Shown piece after piece: positions 19,220 to 27,649 of a stretch of DNA of 64,000 nt. Source of the stretch: Pseudarthrobacter sp. IC2-21 (GTDB taxonomy: Bacteria; Actinomycetota; Actinomycetes; Actinomycetales; Micrococcaceae); contig NZ_CP139145.1 of assembly GCF_034048115.1 (NCBI RefSeq), positions 930,001 through 994,000 on the forward strand, given 5' to 3'. Below the pieces are notes generated by a model. It saw only the letters and a list, made by a program, of their open reading frames with translations, did no database searches and was not told the origin of the DNA. The position numbers and the translations under genes were made by a program. The stretch's first letter is position 1. Every line of letters starts with the position of its first letter.

Positions 19220-20527
19220 ATGAAGCCTAAGAATCACATGGTGCTCACCACCTTCATGCTGCCGGCGGGCTACCACAAGGACAGCTGGCGGATGGAAGGA
19301 AGCCGGGCCGAAGAACTGGGCAACCTTGATTTCGTGGCAGACCTGACAGCCATGGCTGAGGCCGCAAAACTCGACGCCGTTTTCTTTGGCGACATTGTCC
19401 ACGCCAATACGGTGATGCGGGGCGATATCAAGATGAACGGGTTTTACGAACCCATGACAGTGCTCGCGGCGCTGGCCGCCAGGACCAAGAACATCGGCCT
19501 GATCGGAACCATGTCCACTTCCTTCTCCGAGCCGTACAACCTCGCCCGGCAGCTGTGCGGACTGGACCACATGTCCAACGGCCGGGCCGGCTGGAACATT
19601 GTCACGTCGTCGGACGGCTTCAGTAACTACGGCGTGGAGGACGTTCCCGATCCCGCCGTGCGATACCGCCGGGCCACTGAGTTCGTGGATGTGGTGCAGC
19701 GACTCTGGGACAGCTGGTCCGATGACGCGATCATCGTGGACCGGGCCTCCGGCGAGTACGTGGACCGGAGCAAGCTCAAGGCCATCCGGCACAAGGGCGA
19801 GTTCTTCGAAGTCGAGGGCCCCATCAACATGCCGCGGTCGCCGCAGGGCAGGCCTGTGCTGGTCCAGGCGGGATCCTCGGGCCCCGGCATGGACCTGGGA
19901 TCCTCCGTGGCCGATGGGATCTACACGGCCCAGCCGTTCAAAGAACCGTCCATCGAGTTCTACACCAAGTTCAAGAACATGGTGGCCGAGAAGGGCCGGA
20001 ATCCCGACGACGTCAAAATCATCCCGGGCATCCTGCCGATTCTTGGCGACACCGAAAAGGAAGCCCAGGACCTCGCCAACGAACTGGCCAGCTACGTGCA
20101 CCTCGGCAACGGCCGCAAGCAGGTGGGCGCCGACCTCAAGATGGACCTCTCCGAGCTCGAGTTCGATGAAACCATCCCGGTGGAGTGGTTCTCCGATGAC
20201 CCGCGGATGGGAAGCCGCTACCAGATCTACCGCAAGAAGAGTGTGGACATGGGCATGACCCTGCGGGAGCTGATCGTGGACCTGGCGCGTTCCACCGGGC
20301 ACCAGTGGATGGCCGGCACCCCGTCGCAGGTGGCCGACCGCATGGTGGACTGGTTCGAGTCGAAGGCCTGCGACGGCTTCAACCTCAACGCGCCGTTCAA
20401 CCCGGGCGGCTTCAAGCTCATCTGCGACAAGCTGGTGCCCGAACTCCAGGACCGCGGCTACTTCCGGTCAGAGTACGAGGGGACTACTCTTCGGGACAAC
20501 CTTGGGCTCTCGCGCCCGTCAGAGTAG
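19220..20527 (+). CDS. Flavin-dependent monooxygenase, LLM class (NtaA/DszA type)
   Basis: 435 residues. It follows the NtaA/SnaA/DszA branch of the luciferase-like monooxygenases: DAVFFGDIVH, NIGLIGTMSTSFSEPYNLARQLCGLDHMSNGRAGWNIVTSS, and PVLVQAGSSGPGMDLGSSVADGIYT. These enzymes use FMNH2 supplied by a separate reductase to hydroxylate or cleave C-N, C-S or aromatic substrates. The flavin reductase fusion at 38492 is the only reductase candidate in the window. AAAGGAA precedes ATG 19220. It is a single-gene unit controlled by LysR box A (inference) and faces the convergent lysR. Confidence 0.88.
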   Translation: MKPKNHMVLTTFMLPAGYHKDSWRMEGSRAEELGNLDFVADLTAMAEAAKLDAVFFGDIVHANTVMRGDIKMNGFYEPMTVLAALAARTKNIGLIGTMSTSFSEPYNLARQLCGLDHMSNGRAGWNIVTSSDGFSNYGVEDVPDPAVRYRRATEFVDVVQRLWDSWSDDAIIVDRASGEYVDRSKLKAIRHKGEFFEVEGPINMPRSPQGRPVLVQAGSSGPGMDLGSSVADGIYTAQPFKEPSIEFYTKFKNMVAEKGRNPDDVKIIPGILPILGDTEKEAQDLANELASYVHLGNGRKQVGADLKMDLSELEFDETIPVEWFSDDPRMGSRYQIYRKKSVDMGMTLRELIVDLARSTGHQWMAGTPSQVADRMVDWFESKACDGFNLNAPFNPGGFKLICDKLVPELQDRGYFRSEYEGTTLRDNLGLSRPSE

Positions 20528-20539
20528 GGCCGCTCGGGC

Positions 20540-21487
20540 TCAAAGTCCCGCCTCAAAGTTCGGCGAGCCGAACCGTTCGACGGCGACGTCAACCCATGCC
20601 TGGGCGCGGGCATTCAACCGCATGCTCCGCGTCCAGGCCAGGGACACGGTGGCCGGGGCGCGCGTGTGGACGCGGCGCTCCGATATCGGTTTGAGGACAA
20701 CCTTCAGTTCCTCGTAGGGCGCGTCCAGCATGGGCTGCTGGAAGAGCACGGCGACGCCGCGGCCGCTCGCTACCAGGGACCGGACCGTGGCGTAGCTGCG
20801 TGAGCGGTGCCGGATGTCCGGGGTAAGCCCGGCGTCGCGGTACATGTCCAGGATGCGGGTGGAAATCGGCGGCGCATCGAAGAAAATGAGCGGGCTGGCC
20901 GCCACGTCCTTCAGCGAGACCACCCCTGCCTCGCGCAGCGGGTGGTCCTCCGGAAGCAGGATGTAGGGCTCCACGGACAGCAGCGGCGCCGTCTTCAGGG
21001 CAGGGGAGATATCCATGTCGTAGACGAAGGCCGCATCGATGGATCCGTTGAGCAGGCGGTCCTGAAGATCCTCGTGATAGCCCTCGATGAAGTCCACCTC
21101 CACATGCGGGCACTGGTCCGCGAAGTCGGCCAGCATGGGCGGAATGATGGTTGGTCCCAGCGGCATGTAGCAGCCCACGGTCAACGGCCCCCGGATGTCC
21201 GTCCTGTCTCTCTTGGACAGCGAGGCGATCTCATCCGCGAGGTCCAGCAGCTGGCGCGCCTGGCGGAACACCACGATTCCGGTGGAAGTCAGGGTGAGGC
21301 CCTTGGACTTGCGCTTGATGCAGAGTTGCGCCCCTACGATCCGCTCAAGTTCCGCGATGGACATGGAAATGGCCGACGGCGCCATGTGCAGCCGGCGTGC
21401 CGCCTCACTCATGGTTCCGGTTTCAGCCGCGACCACAAAGTGCAGGACCTGGCGCAGGGTGATCGACGGATTCAGGCTGATATTCAT
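20540..21487 (-). CDS. LysR-type transcriptional regulator of the island
   Basis: About 315 residues. The N-terminal winged helix-turn-helix is clear (LRQVLHFVVAAETGTMSEAARRLHMAPSAISMSIAELE), with a LysR substrate-binding domain from about residue 90 (GPLTVGCYMPLGPTIIP). I chose ATG 21487 because the 22 upstream in-frame codons are not LysR-like. The start codon abuts LysR box B, which suggests autoregulation together with control of the divergent oxidase gene and, through box A, the LLM monooxygenase. The inducer is probably an aromatic substrate or intermediate; that is inference. Confidence 0.9.
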   Translation of the reverse strand: MNISLNPSITLRQVLHFVVAAETGTMSEAARRLHMAPSAISMSIAELERIVGAQLCIKRKSKGLTLTSTGIVVFRQARQLLDLADEIASLSKRDRTDIRGPLTVGCYMPLGPTIIPPMLADFADQCPHVEVDFIEGYHEDLQDRLLNGSIDAAFVYDMDISPALKTAPLLSVEPYILLPEDHPLREAGVVSLKDVAASPLIFFDAPPISTRILDMYRDAGLTPDIRHRSRSYATVRSLVASGRGVAVLFQQPMLDAPYEELKVVLKPISERRVHTRAPATVSLAWTRSMRLNARAQAWVDVAVERFGSPNFEAGL

Positions 21488-21537
21488 ATTGTCAATTCTA
21501 CTGATAACCAAGAGCGGAAATAGGTCGTTTACTTGAT
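21488..21537 (+). promoter_or_regulatory. LysR box B between lysR and oxidase gene
   Basis: TCAAT-TCT-ACTGA at 21492-21504 is a T-N11-A inverted repeat with one mismatch. It is embedded in a 50-bp segment matching box A at 33 positions, including CGGAAA and TTTAC at identical spacing. It touches the lysR start codon and lies 129 bp upstream of the divergent oxidase. Confidence 0.65.
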
Positions 21538-21632
21538 GAACTTGGCTTGTCATGATGAAAGAAAAAAATCCGGCGGCGGCGCCGGAGTTACGGCCCGGTG
21601 GCGGGCCCTCTCCCGAAAGTGACGTGACGTAA

Positions 21633-23222
21633 ATGGACGCGCAAGCAAGATTCCTTGACCAGGCCGAAACGATTGTGGGCGCCGAGAACGTGGTGCGCCC
21701 AACCCCCGAAGAGGGTTACATCGACCCGTACCCGCTGAACTCCGGCCGGGCGAAGTGGCCGGGCGTCCGACCCGGCAGTGTGGAGGAGGTCCAGTCGATC
21801 GTCCGGCTCGCCAACGAGACCGGGGTTCCGCTGTGGTCCTTCTCCAAGGGCAAAAACCTAGGTTACGGAGGCCCGGAACCGCGGACAAGGGACATGGTGG
21901 CGCTGGACCTAAGCCGGCTCAACCAGATCATCGAAGTGAACGACCACCTTAACTACGCCGTCATCGAGCCCGGGGTGAGCTTCTTCGACCTTTTCGAACA
22001 CATCCAGGAAAAAGGGATGAAGCTGTGGATGTCCGTTCCCGCCCTGGGCTGGGGCTCCATCCTCGGGAATGCCCTTGACCGCGGCTACGGCATGACGCCC
22101 ATGGGGGACCATGTCCAGTCCATCTGCGGCATGGAGGTGATCCTTCCCGACGGCGAGCTGGTGCGCACCGGAATGTGGGCTATGGAGGGCACGGATCTCG
22201 GACCCATCTTCAAAGGCGGCTTCGGCCCCACGCTGGAGGGCATCTTCACTCAGTCCAACCTCGGCATCGTCACCAAGATCGGACTCTGGCTGATGCCCTG
22301 GCCGGACGTGTACATCAACGGTGATGTTGTCGTGGAGCGCGAGGAGGACATGCCCAAGCTGGTCGACATCCTCACCCAGCTTCGGCGTGAAGACGTCATC
22401 CAGAACAATGCCCTCTGCGGCAACGTGGTGCGGGCGGCCACCATGAACGGGCCGCGATCGCGATGGTACGAGGGGGAGGGGTCCATTCCGGACGAGCGCC
22501 TCGAAGAAATGCGGCAGGAGATGGGCATCGGCCAGTGGAACGCCAAGTTCGCCATCTACGGCGACAAGGGCCTCGCCGAACGCAGGCTGGAGATCATCCG
22601 GGAGCGCTTTGCGGGCCTTGAAGGCTTCACCGTCAAAGCCCGCCTGTACGAAGGTGCCGACGGCATGCAGGTGGCATATGAAGATATTGCCAACATTGAC
22701 CGTACTCAAATGGCCGGCGTGCCCACGCTCAAGCCGCTGTCCACGGTGGCCTGGGCCGCGGAAAACGGCGGCCACATTGACGCGGCCCCCATCATTCCGG
22801 CCCGCGGGGAGGAGGTATGGGCGTTTTACCGGGAAGCCAAGGAACTGTACCGCCAGTACGGTTTCGACCTGTACATCGGCTACCACCTCTACCCGCGCCA
22901 CATGGTCCACGTGACCATGATCTTCTTCGAAAACGACAACCAGGAGCAGCTGGCGCGGGCAAGGGCACTCTACTCGGCACTGCTGGCAGCCGCCCGCAGC
23001 CACGGCTACGCGCCCTACCGCAGCCATGTGGACTACATGGACGTCATTGCCGACGGCTTCGACTACAACAACAACGCCATCCGCCGGCTCCAGGAGACGC
23101 TGAAGGACGCCCTGGATCCCAACGGCATCCTGTCACCCGGAAAGCAGGGCGTCTGGCCCCGCCGGTACCGCGAGATCAGTGCAGAGACGGCGGCCGGCAT
23201 CGCGGGATCAGTTCCCCTGTAG
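21633..23222 (+). CDS. VAO/PCMH-family FAD oxidase (alkylphenol/eugenol type)
   Basis: 529 residues, close to the length of vanillyl-alcohol oxidase and bacterial eugenol oxidase. The FAD-binding half shows SFSKGKNLGYGGPEPR, VALDLSRLNQIIEVN and YAVIEPGVSFFDL. SILGNALDRGYGMTPMGDH and GNVVRAATM are cap-domain landmarks. GYHLYPRHMVHVTMIFF in the second half carries the histidine region used for covalent flavin attachment in VAO. These enzymes dehydrogenate or hydroxylate the benzylic carbon of para-substituted phenols. Substrate (4-alkylphenol, vanillyl alcohol or eugenol) is inference. It is divergent from lysR, with box B in between. Confidence 0.88.
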   Translation: MDAQARFLDQAETIVGAENVVRPTPEEGYIDPYPLNSGRAKWPGVRPGSVEEVQSIVRLANETGVPLWSFSKGKNLGYGGPEPRTRDMVALDLSRLNQIIEVNDHLNYAVIEPGVSFFDLFEHIQEKGMKLWMSVPALGWGSILGNALDRGYGMTPMGDHVQSICGMEVILPDGELVRTGMWAMEGTDLGPIFKGGFGPTLEGIFTQSNLGIVTKIGLWLMPWPDVYINGDVVVEREEDMPKLVDILTQLRREDVIQNNALCGNVVRAATMNGPRSRWYEGEGSIPDERLEEMRQEMGIGQWNAKFAIYGDKGLAERRLEIIRERFAGLEGFTVKARLYEGADGMQVAYEDIANIDRTQMAGVPTLKPLSTVAWAAENGGHIDAAPIIPARGEEVWAFYREAKELYRQYGFDLYIGYHLYPRHMVHVTMIFFENDNQEQLARARALYSALLAAARSHGYAPYRSHVDYMDVIADGFDYNNNAIRRLQETLKDALDPNGILSPGKQGVWPRRYREISAETAAGIAGSVPL

Positions 23223-23240
23223 GGCGTGTCCTTAACGTCG

Positions 23241-23278
23241 AAGGGGCCGGACGCTGGCTGACCAGCATCCGGCCCCTT
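23241..23278. terminator. Bidirectional terminator between oxidase and ALDH
   Basis: AAGGGGCCGGA (23241-23251) pairs with 23268-23278; after one C-A mismatch the stem continues with GCTGG/CCAGC. T-rich flanks are present on both sides (TTT on plus). It separates two convergent genes. Confidence 0.8.
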
Positions 23279-23311
23279 TGGCCTGCCCGCTTTCCTTCTT
23301 CCGCCTGTAAG

Positions 23312-24826
23312 CTATGCTCCGCTGATATTGATGGCGACGGACTTGACCTCGGTGTAGGCCTCCACGCCTTCGCGGCCGTTTTCCTTGCCCCAGCCGGACT
23401 GCTTGAAGCCGCCAAAGGGCATATTGCCATCCATGCCGCCCGCGGCATTGACCCGTACATTGCCCGCCTTGATCCGCCGCGCGAACTGATGGGCACGGGA
23501 AATGTCCTTGGTCCAGATGGTGGAGGAGAGCCCGTAGACCGTGTCGTTGGCACGCGCCACGATGTCGGCAACACTGTCCGAGTCGCGGAAGGTTGCCGCC
23601 GAGAGAACGGGTCCGAAGATCTCCTCACGGACCACCTTCATGTCGTGTGTGGTGTTGCGCAGGATGGTCGGCTGGATGAAGAAACCGTCCCCGGGGAGTG
23701 CCGCGCCCCCGGTGACCACCTCGGCGCCTTCCTCGCGGCCGCTCTGGATGTAGCCGAGGATCCTTTCGCGCTGTTGGGCGGAAATCACGGGACCAATCTG
23801 GGCCTGCGGGTCGGTCCCGGCGCCCACCCGCAACGCCGAGGCCCGTTGAGAGATCCCTGCGATTACTTCATCCGCCACGGCCTCGTGGACATAGAGGCGG
23901 GAACCCGCCGCGCACACTTGGCCGGTGTTTCCGAAGATGCTCATTGCCGCGCCGTCCATTGCGCGCTCCAGGTCCGCGTCCGGGTAGATGACCACCGGGG
24001 ACTTGCCGCCAAGCTCCAGCGAGACCCGCTTCAGGTTCCCGGCGCAGGAGGCCAGCAGGTGCTTTCCCACTGCCGTGGAGCCGGTGAAGGAGATCTTGTC
24101 CACCAACGGGTGGTCCGCAATCCGCTGGCCGGCCACGGCGCCGAGGCCCTGGACAATGTTCAGCACGCCAGGCGGGAAGCCGACTTCGAGGGCCAGTTCT
24201 CCCAGCCGGACCGCGGTCAGGGGAGTAAGCTCCGCGGGCTTGAGGACCACGGTGCAGCCTGCCGCCAGGGCGGGCGCAAGTTTGGCTGCGGTGATGGCCA
24301 GCGGGCTGTTCCACGGAACGATCAGGCCCACGACGCCGATGGCTTCCCGCAGTGTGTAGGCGTGCCATTCGCCGGGCAGAGAGACATTACGGGTTTCGCC
24401 GTTGAGCTTCGTTGCCCAACCGGCGTTGTAGCGAAAGGATTCGGCCGCCCCGGAGATCTCGAATGCCCTTGCGATACCCAGGGGCTTGCCGGTGTTGAGT
24501 GTTTCGAGCAGGGCCAGTTCATCCGCGGCGGCGTCGATGGCTTCTCCGAGCTTCCAGATCAACCGGCTCCTTTGGCTTGGCGCCATTGCCGGCCATGGAC
24601 CTGAATCGAAGGCCCGACGAGCAGCTTGGACCGCGCGGTCCACATCATCCGCACTCGCCGACGCGGAATCCACCAGATGCGCACCGCTGGAGGGATTGGT
24701 GACCGGCAGCGGTTCGGCGCTGCCTTCCACCCATGCTCCGTCAATCAGCAGGCGCAACGGACTGGCCAGCAGGTCCGGCCGGGCCACGGCACCGGGGGTG
24801 GGGAGGGTTTGGGTAGGGGGCGTCAT
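23312..24826 (-). CDS. NAD(P)-dependent aldehyde dehydrogenase
   Basis: About 504 residues with the full ALDH set: PWNSPL (Asn173), GFPPGVLNIVQG, FTGSTAVG cofactor loop, LELGGKSP (Glu271) and the nucleophile in NTGQVCAAGSR (Cys305). It oxidises an aldehyde to the acid in the cytoplasm. Next to a VAO-type oxidase a vanillin, 4-hydroxybenzaldehyde or similar aromatic aldehyde is plausible, but the sequence is also close to betaine-aldehyde-type enzymes. ATG 24826 is preceded by GGAAGG; an upstream in-frame extension was rejected. Divergent from the ABC importer operon. Confidence 0.92.
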   Translation of the reverse strand: MTPPTQTLPTPGAVARPDLLASPLRLLIDGAWVEGSAEPLPVTNPSSGAHLVDSASASADDVDRAVQAARRAFDSGPWPAMAPSQRSRLIWKLGEAIDAAADELALLETLNTGKPLGIARAFEISGAAESFRYNAGWATKLNGETRNVSLPGEWHAYTLREAIGVVGLIVPWNSPLAITAAKLAPALAAGCTVVLKPAELTPLTAVRLGELALEVGFPPGVLNIVQGLGAVAGQRIADHPLVDKISFTGSTAVGKHLLASCAGNLKRVSLELGGKSPVVIYPDADLERAMDGAAMSIFGNTGQVCAAGSRLYVHEAVADEVIAGISQRASALRVGAGTDPQAQIGPVISAQQRERILGYIQSGREEGAEVVTGGAALPGDGFFIQPTILRNTTHDMKVVREEIFGPVLSAATFRDSDSVADIVARANDTVYGLSSTIWTKDISRAHQFARRIKAGNVRVNAAGGMDGNMPFGGFKQSGWGKENGREGVEAYTEVKSVAINISGA

Positions 24827-24884
24827 TGGCTTCCTTCCGGGGAGGCTGCGTGCCATTGGTCGAATGTTATGCAATCTGTGATGG

Positions 24885-24932
24885 TTGCCACATCACTAAG
24901 TCCAAGATACATTGTTATAGGAATTATGCATT
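24885..24932 (+). promoter_or_regulatory. Promoter plus TGCATT operator of ABC importer operon
   Basis: TTGCCA (24885-24890), 17 bp, TACATT (24908-24913) form a good -35/-10 pair. TATGCATT (24925-24932) falls just past the expected transcription start, with a related TTATGCAA further upstream (24868-24874). The same -35 hexamer, spacer and downstream AATGCATT recur at the HpaB promoter (35378-35423). A GntR repressor site is the likely explanation. Confidence 0.6.
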
Positions 24933-24965
24933 TATTCGCGTCTGTACTCAACGAGGAGCTTCTGG

Positions 24966-25988
24966 ATGGAAAAGCACTACCGTCATTCACTGTTGACCAA
25001 GGTCCTGACGCCGGCTGTAGCCGGCCTCGCGCTGCTGTCCCTGGCCGCCTGCGGGGCCTCAAGCACACCCGCCGCCGCGGGGGACGCCGCGGGCGGTTCG
25101 GAGGGCAAGTCGTCCATCAAGGTGGTGGTGGCGCCTATCCAGTTTGAAACCGCCTACATTGCCAAGGAGAAGGGCTTCTTCGACGAAGCCGGCCTGACCG
25201 TGGAAATTGTTCCCGGCGCCGATCCCTCGGCGAACCTGGCCCAGACCGTGAGCGGCCAGGCGGACATCACCACGGCCTCCTGGGGCGTAATGACCACCGC
25301 CACTGCCAAGGGCATGCCGGTTAAGGTGATCTCCGGCAACGGCGTGGTTGATCCCACCGTGGATAACTCGGGAATCCTGATCCCCAAAAACAGCAGCATC
25401 AGCAAGGTCGCTGACCTGAAGGGCAAGAACGTAGCCGTGGTCGGCGTCAACACCGGCGGCGACATCCCCATGCTTCAGGCGGCCATCGCAGCGGGAATCG
25501 ACCCCAAGTCGATCACGGAGATTGCAGTTCCCTACGCCGGCATGCAGGCCGCCCTGGAGCAGGGAACGGTTGATGCGGCGTTCGCGGCGGACACCTTTTA
25601 CCACCAGCTCGTGGATGCCGGCTTCAAGAGCATCGCCAGCCCGGTGCGCGAATTCCAGGGCAATATGCCGGTCACTGTCTGGGCCGCCACCGACGCCTGG
25701 CTCAAGAGCAACCCCGGAACTGCGAAGAAGTTCAATGACGCAATGACCAAGGCCGCCACGTTCTACTCGGACCCGGCCAACGTCAAGGCAGTTGTGGACA
25801 TCACGGCACGGATCAAGCAGGTGGACCCCTCCAAGGTCAATCCCAAGTCGTACGTCCCGGTGAACACTTCCATCAACCTGTCCACAGGGCAGGGCGGCAT
25901 CGACGCCATGAAGGATCTTGGATTCGTCACCAAGCCGTTGACAGCCGAGGCCATGCTCTGGGCTGACGCCCCGCGCTTCGCCAAGTAG
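24966..25988 (+). CDS. ABC importer substrate-binding lipoprotein (SsuA/NMT1 type)
   Basis: 340 residues. A signal peptide ends in the lipobox LSLAAC (Cys about 29), so the mature protein is lipid-anchored on the outer face of the membrane. Then comes a SsuA/TauA/NMT1-like type 2 periplasmic-binding fold: ETAYIAKEKGFFDEAGLTVEIVPG, ASWGVMTTATAKGMPVKVI, LKGKNVAVVG and MQAALEQGTVDAAFAADTF. These proteins feed sulfonate, thiamin-precursor or aromatic-acid importers; here the catabolic setting suggests an aromatic substrate. GAGGAG precedes ATG 24966. First gene of a four-gene operon. Confidence 0.9.
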   Translation: MEKHYRHSLLTKVLTPAVAGLALLSLAACGASSTPAAAGDAAGGSEGKSSIKVVVAPIQFETAYIAKEKGFFDEAGLTVEIVPGADPSANLAQTVSGQADITTASWGVMTTATAKGMPVKVISGNGVVDPTVDNSGILIPKNSSISKVADLKGKNVAVVGVNTGGDIPMLQAAIAAGIDPKSITEIAVPYAGMQAALEQGTVDAAFAADTFYHQLVDAGFKSIASPVREFQGNMPVTVWAATDAWLKSNPGTAKKFNDAMTKAATFYSDPANVKAVVDITARIKQVDPSKVNPKSYVPVNTSINLSTGQGGIDAMKDLGFVTKPLTAEAMLWADAPRFAK

Positions 25989-26025
25989 GGCTGCCGGGCA
26001 TCAGGAATACAACGGAGAAAACGAT

Positions 26026-26805
26026 ATGAAGACAAGCACAAAGGCGCTGGACTGGGGTTTGACCACCCAACGGCTGTTGGCGGTGGCTGCACTCCTGGCC
26101 GCCTGGCAGGTGATCATCTGGAGCGGCGCGCTGCCTTCCATGACCCCCGGGGTGGGCGCCTTGGCGTCCTCCATCGGCGCGGCGCTGACCTCTGCAACAT
26201 TTTGGTCGGCGCTGGCGCAGACCATGACGGCAGCCGTCAGCGGCTGGCTGATCGCAGTGGCGGCTGGGACGGTCCTCGGCCTTCTGATTGGATCCATCCG
26301 CGCGTTGGATCGCTCGACGTCAATCCTGATCGACTTCGGGCGTTCCTTCCCGGTGCTGGCCTTGATGCCGGTGGTCATTATGCTCCTGGGTGCCACCGCA
26401 CAAATGGAAACCGTTGTTGTTGCCCTGTCCTGCCTGTGGCCCGTGCTGGTGCAGACAATCTACGGCGCGCGGCGGATGGACCCGGCAGTCGTGGATACGG
26501 TGCGGACCTTCCAGATCCCCGCGCTCCTGCGGTTTCGCCGGATCCTGCTCCCCAGCGCCACCCCCTTCATTGCCACCGGAATTCGGATTTCGGCCTCCAT
26601 CGCCATCCTCGTCGCCGTGGGCGTCGAAGTGCTCAGCCAGACGCCAGGTATCGGCCGGCAGATCACCCTGGCCCAGCAGGCACAGCGGTGGGATTCGGCG
26701 TTCGCATACCTCTTCTTCGCCGGGCTGGTGGGCTGGGGCATCGCCAGCCTGCTCAACTACGCCGAGGGTCGGATCCTCACATGGAACAGGCAGACCAATG
26801 ACTGA
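26026..26805 (+). CDS. ABC importer permease (SsuC/TauC type)
   Basis: 259 residues with about six membrane helices and the BPD_transp_1 EAA loop (VVDTVRTFQIPALLRFRRILLPSATPFIATGIRISAS). It forms the membrane channel, probably as a heterodimer with the next permease. GGAGA lies ahead of ATG 26026. Its stop overlaps the start of the second permease by 8 bp, so the two are translationally coupled. Confidence 0.9.
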   Translation: MKTSTKALDWGLTTQRLLAVAALLAAWQVIIWSGALPSMTPGVGALASSIGAALTSATFWSALAQTMTAAVSGWLIAVAAGTVLGLLIGSIRALDRSTSILIDFGRSFPVLALMPVVIMLLGATAQMETVVVALSCLWPVLVQTIYGARRMDPAVVDTVRTFQIPALLRFRRILLPSATPFIATGIRISASIAILVAVGVEVLSQTPGIGRQITLAQQAQRWDSAFAYLFFAGLVGWGIASLLNYAEGRILTWNRQTND

Positions 26806-27649
26806 GACAGCCTTTCGTACGGCACCGAAGCTGGAAACCACCTCCCGGGCAAGGCCGCAGCGGGCGCAACGCCTTCTTAGCCGCCCCGCCCAGGTTGTGC
26901 TCAACGTACTCCAGCGAACCTGGCTGATCCTCGTGGTGTTCGGCGTATGGTGGTTCGCAACCGCCAACAGCACCAACGTGTTCATCCCCTCGCTCGAGTC
27001 GATACTGGTCAGCCTGGGCCGGGACCTCTCCAACGGTGTGATCGCCTCGGGAGCGGCCTACAGTCTCGGAAATCTGGCTGCCGGCCTCCTGATCGCCGTG
27101 ACCGTGGGGATTATCGGGGGACTGATCCTCGGCGAGACAAAACGGCTGCGGGAAATTGTGGATCCGGTCATTCACTTCTTCCGGTCCGTACCGCAGGCGG
27201 CGCTGGTTCCGCTGATCATCGGCGCCTTCGGAATCGGACAGGGACCCAAGATCTACACCATTGCCTTTGCCTGCATGTGGCCGGTACTGCTGAACACCAT
27301 CGACGGCGTCCTGGGGGTGGAACCGACCATCCGCAAGTTCTCCAAGGTCTACCGGATTCCCCGGGGGCTCCATTTCCGCAGGGTGGTCCTACCGGCCGCA
27401 CTGCCGCAGATCGTGGCCGGCGTGCGGGTGGCGCTTCCGATCGGAATCACAGTCATGGTGGTGAGTGAACTTTTCGCCGCCAACAAGGGACTGGGTTTCT
27501 ACATCCTCAATTCCTCCGCCACCTTTATGGTGCCGGAGACGTGGGCAGGCGCCCTGCTCGTCGGCGTCATCGGCTACATCCTCTCCCTCCTGTTTGTTGT
27601 CCTTGAACGCAGGATCCTGAGCTGGTACTTCAAGTCAGGAGCAAAATGA
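26798..27649 (+). CDS. ABC importer permease, second subunit
   Basis: About 283 residues. It has a basic cytoplasmic N-terminus of about 35 residues, six hydrophobic segments, and an EAA loop (TIRKFSKVYRIPRGLHFRRVVLPAALPQIVAGVRVALPIG). The start was set at ATG 26798, overlapping the end of the first permease; the longer upstream frame is a shadow of that gene. Two different permeases in one operon indicate a heterodimeric channel, whereas SsuC systems usually use one permease gene. Confidence 0.88.
   Translation: MTETAFRTAPKLETTSRARPQRAQRLLSRPAQVVLNVLQRTWLILVVFGVWWFATANSTNVFIPSLESILVSLGRDLSNGVIASGAAYSLGNLAAGLLIAVTVGIIGGLILGETKRLREIVDPVIHFFRSVPQAALVPLIIGAFGIGQGPKIYTIAFACMWPVLLNTIDGVLGVEPTIRKFSKVYRIPRGLHFRRVVLPAALPQIVAGVRVALPIGITVMVVSELFAANKGLGFYILNSSATFMVPETWAGALLVGVIGYILSLLFVVLERRILSWYFKSGAK

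Noticed and set aside
22817..24604. 595-codon plus-strand frame spanning the oxidase end and the ALDH gene
   Set aside because: It runs through a strong terminator and is antisense to the clear aldehyde dehydrogenase; no family similarity seen.
26390..26797. N-terminal extension of the second ABC permease
   Set aside because: It is an out-of-frame reading of the first permease; the natural start overlaps that gene's stop.
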